Below, in pieces: positions 1 through 9,000 of a stretch of 64,000 nucleotides of DNA. Source of the stretch: Paenibacillus lutrae (GTDB lineage Bacteria; Bacillota; Bacilli; Paenibacillales; NBRC-103111); NCBI RefSeq assembly GCF_009757775.1, contig NZ_RHLK01000001.1, forward strand, positions 285,608 to 349,607. The letters are read 5' to 3'. Position 1 is the stretch's first letter, and each line of letters opens with the position of its first letter. The notes beneath the pieces were generated by a model that saw only the letters and a program-made list of their open reading frames with translations, was not told the DNA's origin and made no database searches. Position numbers and translations under genes: made by a program.

Positions 1-2472
1 CGTCAGATCCTTGTCATTGATGTATCCTCGGCCGACGCCTTCTCCGGCAATGTACATCTCCCCAGTCACACCCTGTGGCTGCGGTACCATACGCTCATCC
101 ACAACGTAGATGCGCGTATTGCTGATGGGCTTGCCAATCGGGGGCCGGTCGGCAATCTCCTCATTCGGGTGGATCGTTAACGCAGTCACAACATGCGTTT
201 CCGAAGGCCCGTAATGATTATGTACATACATACGATGATCGCGTATATATGCCTTCAACTGGGGGGGGACAACCAAGGGTTCTCCCGCCGTTACCAGATG
301 CTTGACGCATTCGGGAAAACGATCCACATACGTTTTTTCGGTAAATATAAAATGCAGTAAAGAAGGCGGCAAAAACCATACCTCAATATGCTGCCGGGAG
401 ATATACTCCAGCAACGGAGCAATATCCCGTCTGAGCTCCTCGTGAACGATATGTAGCTGCCCTCCTGCAAGAAGAGTCGAGAACATCTCTTGATAGCAAA
501 CGTCAAAGCTGCAAGCGGCATATTGCAGCACATGAGCGGTGAAGTCGATATTCGTTTTTGTATATTCGAAGTAAAGCAAGTTCACGATATTTCTATGTTC
601 CAGCTGCACGCCCTTGGGTTTCCCTGTCGTACCGGACGTGTAGATGACATAGCACAAGTCGCTTGGAAGATTGACAGAAGAGAGATTGCCGGCACTTTCC
701 TGAAGAATATGCTCATCTTCCAGCCACACAATCTGATGCTGTGACGCCAAGCGGTGACCGGCAAGACATTGCCGCTGACTAACGATAAGCGATGCTCCAC
801 TATTGTGTAGCATATGGTTGATTCTGTCGGAAGGGAGATACGGATCAATAGGTACGAACGCGCCACCGGCCTTCATTATTCCAAGAACGGTAACCACAAG
901 CTCTAGGGAGCGCTCCAACATCAAGCCGACAATGCTTTCTCGCTGCACGCCGCGCTTGCGAAGCAGGGCAGCTAATCGGTTTGCTCGCTCGTTCAACTCC
1001 CGATACGAAAGACTTTCTTCGCCGAAAACGACCGCTATATGATCGGGCGTCTGCACTACCTGCTCCTCGAATAACTCGTGAAGCGTGCTCCCTCGCGGAT
1101 AGTCAGCTGACGTATCGTTAAAGTCGGTCAATACCAAATTCGTTTCCTCTTCCGTCATGAGGGATATGTCTGCAATCTGCGCATTCGGATGATGAATAGT
1201 TTGGCTTGCGATGAGGAGAATTTGCCGGATCAGCCGCTTCACTTCCTGATTCGTGAACAGCTGCGTGCGATAGTCCACAAACAAGCGCAGCTTCTGTTCG
1301 TCTATCATGTCTACCACATGAATGTCACAATCATTGATCGTATGTCCGCAGAACTGCTTGTCAATCTGAAGACCGATTTCATTCATATCCAGCCAGCTCA
1401 TTGTTCGATATTGTATCGAAACACCGAATAACCGTTCTATATTTTGGTTATTATGCATCTCCCGAAGATCTTGAATTAACGTATTGTAAGGGTATTTCTG
1501 GTGGCGCAAAATCGAGGCCTGTTCCTTGCCCACCATCTGCATGAATGGAACTATCTCCATTTCTGGGTTAACGAACAGCCGGGTAGGGACAGTGCTTACG
1601 AACATCCCTACCGTATCCTTTTCCTTCTTCGTTGTCCGGTTGGCGTAGATCGTGCCAATGGCGATATCATTTTGCCGGGTTGTTTTATACATGTACATAT
1701 ACAAAGCCGCTAAGAAAAACGTAAAGATACTTATCTGGTGCTGCGCGCAAAATGCTTTTACACCTTCATAAAGATCATTTTCCAAGGTTATGCCTTCACT
1801 AATGGCAGTTGTACTGCATGTAAAAGGATTGTAAGACTTTAATCCGATAACCTCGGGCAGACTGCCGAATTTGTCCAGCCAGAACGCGCGGTCTTTTTGG
1901 AAACGTCCCGATTTTTCATATTCCTGCTCCGTGCAAATATAGTCGATAAAGCTGTTTGTATCCTGATTCGGTACCCCTTGGCCGCTGGTTAGGCACACAT
2001 AATTGTGAAGGATTTGATTCGCAATCAGACTCATGGAAACGCCATCGGAGATGATATGATGCATGCTCAGATGGACCCAATACTGGTCATCGTTCACTTT
2101 CAGAAGCGTGAATTCGAATAACTTGGAGTCTAGAACGTGAATGGCTTTCGTGCCGTGAAGACGCAGCCACTCGTCAGCACCCGATTCCTTACCGGCTCCG
2201 GAGAAATCGAAGATCGGGATTTCCGACTCTGTGTCAGTGTTTAACCACTGCTTCGGCACGCCGTTGTCATGACCGATCTGGATACGAAACGCATCGTTCT
2301 GCTGTATTACAAGCCAGATAGATTGCTTTAGCACATCCTCATGAAGAGGTCCTCTCATCATAGCTATTCCGGAGACAATGCCCGCCGTTGTGTTTGGATA
2401 CAGAAGATCGGTATACCATATCCGTAGTTGGGCTTGTGTTAAAGGCTGTGTTACCAGATCAATGCTACTCAT
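1..2472 (-). CDS. NRPS, starter C domain plus proline-type A domain (partial, runs off left edge)
   Basis: Large nonribosomal peptide synthetase; 824 codons are open to the window edge. It starts at ATG 2472, with GGGAGGG just upstream that overlaps the end of panD. Residues 1-430 form a condensation domain with an HHIISDG active site (about 2040-2070). Its opening, LTQAQLRIWYTDLLYPNT, resembles the lipid-accepting starter C domain of surfactin synthetase (RIWYTEKFYPHT). The A domain follows, with YTSGTTGKPKG (about 620-650) and NHYGPSE (about 205). The binding-pocket residues I read are D-V-Q-F-V-A-H-V-V, nearly the proline signature DVQ(L/F)IAHVV. Seen: the domains and motifs. Known: starter C domains N-acylate the first residue. 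Inferred: an N-acyl-proline-initiated lipopeptide. The carrier domain and later modules lie outside. Confidence 0.93.
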   Translation of the reverse strand, partial: MSSIDLVTQPLTQAQLRIWYTDLLYPNTTAGIVSGIAMMRGPLHEDVLKQSIWLVIQQNDAFRIQIGHDNGVPKQWLNTDTESEIPIFDFSGAGKESGADEWLRLHGTKAIHVLDSKLFEFTLLKVNDDQYWVHLSMHHIISDGVSMSLIANQILHNYVCLTSGQGVPNQDTNSFIDYICTEQEYEKSGRFQKDRAFWLDKFGSLPEVIGLKSYNPFTCSTTAISEGITLENDLYEGVKAFCAQHQISIFTFFLAALYMYMYKTTRQNDIAIGTIYANRTTKKEKDTVGMFVSTVPTRLFVNPEMEIVPFMQMVGKEQASILRHQKYPYNTLIQDLREMHNNQNIERLFGVSIQYRTMSWLDMNEIGLQIDKQFCGHTINDCDIHVVDMIDEQKLRLFVDYRTQLFTNQEVKRLIRQILLIASQTIHHPNAQIADISLMTEEETNLVLTDFNDTSADYPRGSTLHELFEEQVVQTPDHIAVVFGEESLSYRELNERANRLAALLRKRGVQRESIVGLMLERSLELVVTVLGIMKAGGAFVPIDPYLPSDRINHMLHNSGASLIVSQRQCLAGHRLASQHQIVWLEDEHILQESAGNLSSVNLPSDLCYVIYTSGTTGKPKGVQLEHRNIVNLLYFEYTKTNIDFTAHVLQYAACSFDVCYQEMFSTLLAGGQLHIVHEELRRDIAPLLEYISRQHIEVWFLPPSLLHFIFTEKTYVDRFPECVKHLVTAGEPLVVPPQLKAYIRDHRMYVHNHYGPSETHVVTALTIHPNEEIADRPPIGKPISNTRIYVVDERMVPQPQGVTGEMYIAGEGVGRGYINDKDLT

Positions 2473-2484
2473 TTGGTTCCCTCC

Positions 2485-2868
2485 CTATATCCTGAAGGCG
2501 TGCTTTTCCTCATAGTCTGTATCCGTAATCGAATTCGTCTCATCCATGATCACAACACGAGGTCGATGAGATCTCGCCTCTTCGTCCGTCATCAGTGCAT
2601 AAGAAATAATAATAACCTTATCGCCAGGCTGAACAAGTCTAGCCGCAGCGCCGTTCAAACAAATCGTCCCGGAATTTCTTGGCCCGGAGATGACATATGT
2701 CTCCAACCGCGCACCATTGTTCACATTGACAATCTGAACCTTTTCGTTCTCCCAAATGTCGGCCGCATCCAAAATCGATTGATCGATCGTAATGCTCCCT
2801 ACGTAATTCAAATTCGCCTCGGTTACAACCCCTCGGTGAATTTTCGATTTATGCATTTCTCTAAACAT
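2485..2868 (-). CDS. panD: Aspartate 1-decarboxylase (pyruvoyl enzyme)
   Basis: 127 residues, the normal length for PanD. It converts L-aspartate to beta-alanine in the cytosol. The proenzyme cleaves itself between Gly and Ser in NYVGSITID to make the pyruvoyl group. [20 protein letters not shown] at the N-terminus and the [18 protein letters not shown] block are characteristic. It is the first gene of the operon, ending 12 nt before the NRPS start, so the two are surely co-transcribed. panC and panB, its usual partners for pantothenate, are absent. This suggests the beta-alanine is meant for the peptide or for phosphopantetheine supply to carrier domains. That role is inference; the enzyme identity is solid. 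Confidence 0.95.
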   Translation of the reverse strand: MFREMHKSKIHRGVVTEANLNYVGSITIDQSILDAADIWENEKVQIVNVNNGARLETYVISGPRNSGTICLNGAAARLVQPGDKVIIISYALMTDEEARSHRPRVVIMDETNSITDTDYEEKHAFRI

Positions 2869-2944
2869 CTGCTTCCTCCCTTAAGGTCTGAGTCTAGTTA
2901 AGCGCTCCTTGCTCTGAAATTGTAGAATCTCGTAAAATGGAAAT

Positions 2945-2985
2945 GGGCATGAGTATAGGAAGTAAACACTTCCTAACTCATGCCC
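2945..2985 (-). terminator. Leader hairpin upstream of panD
   Basis: A long inverted repeat with arms of about 18 nt (GGGCATGAG...CTCATGCCC) and an AAAC loop, about 77 nt before the panD start. On the minus strand it is followed by a moderately T-rich stretch (ATTTCCATTTT). It could end transcription coming from the eroded NRPS relic upstream, or attenuate the panD-NRPS operon. No tail is seen on the plus strand. Confidence 0.5.
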
Positions 2986-3239
2986 TTGCGGTAACACGTT
3001 AGTTTGAGTGAAGCAAACAGCGAACATATGCGATTACTGATAAGTATATATCTTCCATTATATGAATGTCAATCTAACTATGTTATTATTTACCTTTATT
3101 CCGACGTTTCGTGTTCACGGAGAGTCAAGAATGCTTGTTGCTTAACCTGCATAATGATACTTCTAATCGAGACGGTTGATTTACCTCACAGCCAATCCAT
3201 CGCCGCTTATGAACAGCTCGACGCAGAAATCTAAATTGC

Positions 3240-3346
3240 CGGTAGATATGTCCTATATATTCGAGACTGCCGTCTGGCAGCAAGCGGGCCAAATTTAGAC
3301 AACTTTCGCTCGGAGCAGTATGGTTGTCAACAAATCTCGCTGGCAT
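3240..3346 (-). pseudogene. Relic of an NRPS adenylation domain
   Basis: In one frame this encodes MPARFVDN followed by LARLLPDGSLEYIGH. These match the A-domain stretch that normally reads as ERFVDNPF...GDLARWLPDGSIEYLGR (cores A7-A8). The TGD of the motif is lost, and the following DQVKIRG core is unrecognisable downstream. It is therefore a decayed piece, not a gene. It points the same way as the NRPS at 1-2472, so an older NRPS module probably stood upstream of panD. Confidence 0.6.
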
Positions 3347-3374
3347 ATTTAAGTAACGAGGCGTAATGTCTGCC

Positions 3375-3690
3375 CTACAACGTTAGTTTGCTGGAAACCA
3401 TTACCTGCGCTAGCTTCCTTTTAGCGACCTGCTCAATGTTATCCTCATTTATAATGTAGACGTCTCGCAGAGCAGGAGGTTCATCACTCTTGCTCTTTTT
3501 GTTTTCATAATAGGCTAATGGCCCTACATCAAGATCCGTCACCACAGAAACTGGCATCATAAGCTATACGTCAGGTTATTTTTCCAGCCAAGCTTCAGAT
3601 CTGGAGTAAATACATACGTACCTTTTAAATGCCGTGTTACCGATATTGACAATGGATACTCCGTATTTATATAGTGGGCGAATCCATCAG
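3375..3690 (-). pseudogene. Relic of an OLD-family ATP-dependent nuclease, TOPRIM domain
   Basis: Two frames join to form a TOPRIM-like segment. The upstream part (about 3690-3585) reads LYKYGVSIVNIGNTAFKRYV. The downstream part (3560-3375) reads MPVSVVTDLDVGPLAYYENK. In OLD-family nucleases, including Gabija GajA, a GVxIVNxGxxAFxRY strand is followed by the acidic VVTDLD metal-binding motif, in this order and spacing. A frameshift near 3560-3590 and the missing ATPase part show that it is dead. It lies directly beside an IS-derived repeat at 3712. The family call is from motif memory, not a search. Confidence 0.5.
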
Positions 3691-3711
3691 CTTTGCATTC
3701 GTGGGCAGAAG

Positions 3712-3815
3712 CGATAAAGTTCTTGTCACTGACTTATGACAAGAACTTATATCGTTAAAACAAAAAAAGCCGCTGCTACGCGACTTTTAAGCATATATGT
3801 TCTTGTCATCCGACA
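3712..3815. repeat. IS21-like end-derived repeat, copy 1
   Basis: About 104 bp. It contains a near-perfect palindrome (AAGTTCTTGTCACTGAC facing its complement GACAAGAACTTATATCG). An A-rich spacer follows, then GCCGCTGCTACGCGAC and the terminal block ATATATGTTCTTGTCATC ending CGACA. The same order recurs at 11526, 26815, 29680, 30440 and 32200. No transposase is encoded. The terminal TGTCGGATGACAAGAAC and TGTCAGTGACAAGAAC blocks look like the two ends of one IS placed together. Confidence 0.75.
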
Positions 3816-4186
3816 CTTTTGTCTTTTGTAAAACTCTTTTTGATTCTAAGATGTCTATGATTCCAAAAGAGTAAACTCATATTCCAGTTAAACCAAAAAT
3901 TTCGCCGTCGCTTATGATAAGGTTCCCTGTGGATAATACTTCTTTACTCTCGTTTCCCATTCAATAAAAAGAGCGCTCCCGCGCCTTCGCTTGAGCTACG
4001 TCCTTCTCCTTGTATTACATTTTGATTGTATCACAATCCATAAGTTACATAGTATTTTGTACATATGTTTATGTGTTATAAGAAAAAATATCAGGTCCCT
4101 GTGACATTTAAAATAAAAAAAGCCGCTGCTACGCGACTTTTAAACATCCGACATGGATGGATTTATTGCTGCTTTTACCTAAAGAT
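3816..4186. other. Non-coding stretch between repeat copy 1 and the RCC1 gene
   Basis: No convincing gene. It contains a truncated repeat copy (4099-4153, listed separately). It also contains a segment at 4038-4085 (ATAAGTTACATAGTATTTTG) that resembles 12851-12895, so the two flanks share ancestry. The bases at 3985-4010, rich in GCGCTC/GAGC, may form a weak hairpin. Confidence 0.5.
4099..4153. repeat. IS21-like end-derived repeat, truncated copy 2
   Basis: It begins at CCTGTGACATTT, keeps the A-rich spacer and the GCCGCTGCTACGCGACTTTT core, and ends in ATCCGACA. The inner ATATATGTTCTTGTC block has been deleted. It sits just past the 3' end of the RCC1 gene. Confidence 0.7.
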
Positions 4187-5680
4187 TTATTGTACAGATA
4201 AAGTAAAATTAGCTGCACTTCCTTGTAATCCACCAGCTTCAATGACATACTTTTGTCCTGCTGTCAGATTTAAAGTCATACTAGAATATGTAGTATTGTT
4301 ATAATCGTCATTCGTTCCTAATAAAGTGTTATTAGCATCATAAATATTAAGAATTGTATCCGAGGGGCTTTGGAGAAAACCTGTTGAGATCGTAACCGGT
4401 CCACTTGTCTGTGGAACATACACATACTTTTGCATAGTTCCTGGCGTCAAATTTACTGATTTTACATCACCTTTGGCAATTTGCTGTTCATCGAACAACG
4501 AAAGACCGACAACCTGTCCCGCGTGTTCCCTTGTAATATCAGCTCCGCTGCTTATTGTTCCATCTCCTAATTGCCCATTCGAATTGTATCCCCAGGACCA
4601 AACAGAGCCGTCATTTTTGATGGCAAGCATGTGCGTACGACTTACTTTACCGGAAATAATTCCTGTTAGTGGTGTATAATGATCAGACAAAACAACTTGT
4701 CTTGCTTTGTAATCTCTATCATATCTTACATCCGTGTAGCCAGTCCCGAGTAATCCGGTTTGGTTATATCCCCAGGTCCAAATAGTACCATCTTCCTTGA
4801 CCGCCAGCACTCTAATACCGTGTTCACTAACGGTCTTTACATTGCTAAGCGATGAAACTTGAGAAGGTATTTTAGTTGGATTGCAACCAGTTCCTTCCCC
4901 CTTTGTATCACACCCATTTCCCCAGTGCCACAGTGTACCGTCCTTTTTCAAACCAAGACTTCCTCCAGGTTCGATCATTAGAGCATTAGAAAAGTTAATA
5001 GGCGTTGGATTAGGTCTTTTATTGGTTGCACCGCTAGATCCATCCCCCACCTCTCCTTCATAATTCGTTCCCCATACCCATAAATTACCATCATGGGAAA
5101 TTGCAGCAGTATGCCCATAACCTGTGGAGATTTTTTCAGCATTCGTTACCACAGGTACTCTTACGGGTAAACTGTTGTGCCCTGAAGCGTTCCCAAGCCC
5201 CGAAGCATTCGAGATACTTCCCCATGTCCAAAGCGTTCCATCACTTTTTATAGCAAAACTTAAATTGATCTCACCAGTACCAATATCCGTAACATTACTC
5301 AGGTTTTTTACTTGAACAGGAGTTTTTCGATCTACTGTAGTGCCATCCCCCAATTTTCCGCTGCCATTGTCTCCCCAAGCCCAGACTGTCCCGTCTGATT
5401 TTAACGCCAGCGAATGACTTCCGCCCGCCGAAATTTTAACAACATTATCAAGGCCGGGTACTTGTTGCGGCAAGGGCCTTTTAGTTGTGGTTCCGTCGCC
5501 GAGTTGTCCAGACGTATTTATACCCCATGCCCACACGGTACCATCTGCTTTCAACGCTAGTGAAAAGGATGAACCTGGCGCCACATCTGGCGTAACCGTT
5601 GCTGCACTCGCTAAGGATGAAGAAAAACTGCTTGTTAAAAGTGCTAATACAGTAACACCCATCAAAGTTCGAAATTTCAT
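4187..5680 (-). CDS. Secreted RCC1-repeat beta-propeller protein with C-terminal PPC domain
   Basis: 497 residues from ATG 5680, which has GGGGAGG upstream; longer in-frame starts would add a tail before the signal peptide. A signal peptide (MKFRTLMGVTVLALL...LASA) leads into about seven repeats of the type SLALKxDGTVWAWGxNxxGQLGDG, the RCC1/regulator-of-chromosome-condensation blade. They should fold as one seven-bladed propeller. The last 90 residues (VNLTPGTMQKYVYVP...YDANNTLLGTNDDYN...YVIEAGG) match bacterial pre-peptidase C-terminal (PPC) domains of secreted proteins. The substrate or partner is unknown. It is transcribed away from the secreted protease at 6010 and shares a 330-bp upstream region with it. 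Family assignment is strong; function is open. Confidence 0.9.
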   Translation of the reverse strand: MKFRTLMGVTVLALLTSSFSSSLASAATVTPDVAPGSSFSLALKADGTVWAWGINTSGQLGDGTTTKRPLPQQVPGLDNVVKISAGGSHSLALKSDGTVWAWGDNGSGKLGDGTTVDRKTPVQVKNLSNVTDIGTGEINLSFAIKSDGTLWTWGSISNASGLGNASGHNSLPVRVPVVTNAEKISTGYGHTAAISHDGNLWVWGTNYEGEVGDGSSGATNKRPNPTPINFSNALMIEPGGSLGLKKDGTLWHWGNGCDTKGEGTGCNPTKIPSQVSSLSNVKTVSEHGIRVLAVKEDGTIWTWGYNQTGLLGTGYTDVRYDRDYKARQVVLSDHYTPLTGIISGKVSRTHMLAIKNDGSVWSWGYNSNGQLGDGTISSGADITREHAGQVVGLSLFDEQQIAKGDVKSVNLTPGTMQKYVYVPQTSGPVTISTGFLQSPSDTILNIYDANNTLLGTNDDYNNTTYSSMTLNLTAGQKYVIEAGGLQGSAANFTLSVQ

Positions 5681-6009
5681 AGCCCAACTTGCCTCCCCGT
5701 AATTTACACTTCTACTAGTACTTGGTGACATCATAACATACAAAAAAATAAAATAGAATACTTTTCCATAAAATATATTTTATGTTTTAAGATGGATTTT
5801 TTTAATTAGATACGATATATCACTAAACTCTTTAAGAATGTTAATTTCTCCGCAGGATGGATAATGTCCGCCTCCTATGGCAGTGAGCATTTAGAAAATG
5901 TCATGATTTTCTATATATGCTAAATTTAACTTTACTTTTCTTTTCAATGTGATACGTTTACAGCTGATGAGAAATATGATTTATTATCCTAATCAATTGA
6001 GGTGCTGCT
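5681..6009. promoter_or_regulatory. Divergent upstream region of the RCC1 and protease genes
   Basis: 330 bp of AT-rich DNA between two outward-facing secreted-protein genes. It carries an AT palindrome (AAAATATATTTTATG, 5768-5785). It must hold both promoters, but I cannot place a confident -35/-10 pair. No third gene is seen. Confidence 0.45.
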
Positions 6010-9000
6010 ATGAAACAAAAACATGTTTTTCGTTTTGGAATGGTTTGTTTAGCTTTTGCAATCATGTTTACCTTTGGTTTGTCAGCCCCCGTACAGGCAT
6101 TAAACACTACCTATTCGAATCTAATTCCAGGCTCTGTCTATGATCTCCCAGTTCCAGATGAAACAATAACTAATACTGTCTATGATCTCCCTCTTCCAAA
6201 TGAAACAATAACTAATGCTGTCTACACTTCCCCCAAGGTCACATCCAAGTACCTAATTAAGTTTAGAAATCAAACCGACAAAGAACGTGAGGCTGCCCGT
6301 ATAAAAAAATATGCGGATAACCGCGCTTTAAAAAAAACCAGTTATTTTGACGAATACAAGTACTTGTCTGTAATTGCTTTAGAATTAACAGAAGATGAGT
6401 ACGAAGCATATCATAGCCGTCAAGATGTAGAATTCATCGAGCCTGATCACAAAGTCACGTTGCTTGATACACAGCAAAAAAACCATTTATATCCTGAGGA
6501 TGAAAAAACTTCATGGGGTTATAATTTGTTAGCAGCAGGTTCCTTAGCTGAACAAGGCATTCAAGGCAAAAATGTTCGAATTGGTGTCATCGATACTGGT
6601 ATTGATGGATCTCATGAAGATCTTCAAGTAGATGGTGGAACATCATTTTACAGTTCATTTAATCAGGATGAAAATGGCCACGGTACCCAGATGGCCGGTA
6701 TTATCGCAGCTCAGCTTAATGGTATTGGCACAAAAGGCTTGTCTCCTGCTGCACAACTTTTTTCTATCAAAGCGTTGGATCGTTCAGGTACTGGAAATTA
6801 TAGTGATATCATCGCAGGAATCGACTGGGCGATTGAAAATAAAATGAATATATTGAATATGAGCTTCGGGGGCCAGAATCCCAGTCCCTCCCTACTCGAA
6901 GCACTGAGGAAGGCGCGACAAGCGGGAATATTAATTATTGCTCCATCCGGAAATAACGGCACAACACAACTACTTTATCCTGCTGCTTATGCGGCGGTTA
7001 TGTCTGTGGGATCGGTGGATACTTCTTTAAAACGATCCAGCTTCTCCAACTTCTCCGACCAATTGGAACTAAGCGCGCCTGGCGAATCTATTATCACTTC
7101 CAATGCGAACGATCAATATATGACCGTTTCCGGTACATCAGCGGCAGCGGCCCATGCAACAGCTTCAGCTGCTTTGGTTTGGTCTGTTCACCCAAATTGG
7201 CACGCAGACGACGTCAGGAAAGCTCTGATTAATACTGCTGATGCGAATGCCGGTACACAAAACATTGGTTATGGCGTTATTCAGCCTATAAATGTTATCC
7301 ATGAGCAATATAAGCGAAATATTAATTTACGAGCAGATGAAGATAACAGCCTTACGGGATTGCCCAGCGGAAATGTTCATATTCAATCTACTCATCTTAG
7401 CAGTGATAAAACGGTGACAACGGTTAAAAGCAGTGTTAGAGTGAGTTTTCGATACGATGACCAACCCCATCCTACCCGAGTAGTCGCAACTGACTCCAAC
7501 GGGAAAACTGTAGACTTTAAATTTTTCGATTCTGCAATGACCGGCGTTTGGGATTTCATCCCTTATGAACCTGGCATATTTCGAATTCAAGCATTCCCAG
7601 TAGACGCACCAGACTACCCAAGCAATACAATTACGATTACCGTAAACCCTGCAGCTCCGCTTGATACTATAGCTCCGGTGGTTGAATTTAACTTGGAAAC
7701 AAACGACAAAATACAGATCGGTACTGCTTACACGGTTAGTTTTAAAGCCACAGATAATGTGGGTATTGCTAAATTTAGGGTTTTACTTGATAACAATGAG
7801 TTCGCAATCGTTCAGGGAACGGCCACTTGGAATCCTACAACGCGTGGTGTCCATCAGTTTACTGTGATCGCTGAAGATACCAGTGGCAATGTTACAGAGA
7901 AAAATTTTGACTATACTGTTTTTTCCAGAGGGAGAGTAGTATTGATCCCCGGGGTTACAGGAAGTGAGCTTTATAATAAAGACGAATCGCTGAAACAATT
8001 ATGGCCCATCCCGTCAAATATCTTTAGTGTCCTTGGTGATTTAAGTATGAATTCGGATGGTTCATCAAAAAAGAATATTGTTCATGGTCCTCCCGTTTTC
8101 TTTGTTTATAATCCAATGAAGGTTACACTTGAAAATGAAGGTTTTGATGTCACTGATTTTGGTTATGATTGGCGAGTCGATGTTGCAGATACGGCAAGGC
8201 GCCTGCAAGCGCTAGTGGAGACGCTTCCGGAGGAAAAAGTTACGATTGTTGCTCACAGCATGGGCGGGCTTGTTGCAAAAAAATTTGCACAAAGCAATGC
8301 CAGTCGAATCAATAAAATCGTTTATATCGGTGTGCCTTTTCTTGGCTCTGCATCATCCTTTCAAGTATCGCAAAACGGCTTATTTGACATTCCCCTATTT
8401 GCACAATTATCAATAAATATGACTTCAGCCTATCAACTCTTGCCTCCTGAAGCACATTTTCAGCTGACAAACAGTCCTTATCTCGAAACTAAGTTTACAA
8501 GATGGTTTGGCCGCAGGGATATCAAAAAATTAACTACCTATCAACAAACGGTCGATATATTGACTGGCCGCGGGACCAATGGAGCTGCAATTGATTGGTT
8601 TAATGAATCTTTGTACCGTAAAGCCGAGCAACTGCATTCATCTATACGTGTCAACCCCGAAGTAGATAGTTACTATATTGTCGGTACCAGGAGCGAGACT
8701 CCCGGATTAATTCAGCTCGGTTTCTCAGAAACCGGTCCTTTTTCGAATAAATACTCCTATGACGGAATAAGCGACATCTCAATGCTCGATGGAGATGGTA
8801 CTGTTACGATAACCAGTGCAACAATGAATTTTTTAACTCCTGAAGCAAAAACGTATTATATCGAGAGAGCCGAACATAAAGCGTTGCCCAGTAAAGACGC
8901 GGTAATGCAGCTAACGGCGAATATTTTGAAAAATATTAGTGACTTGCCAAATGGAATCTTAAAGAAACCAAATCTCAATGATAAAAGCCTTAAACTTCTT

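Noticed and set aside
3712-3815. CRISPR-like spacing of the repeats
   Set aside because: The copies are kilobases apart, have no regular spacers and no cas genes; they match IS ends instead.
4187-5680. RCC1 protein as a eukaryote-like GTP-exchange factor
   Set aside because: It has a bacterial signal peptide and a PPC tail, so it is exported; the repeats only define the propeller fold.
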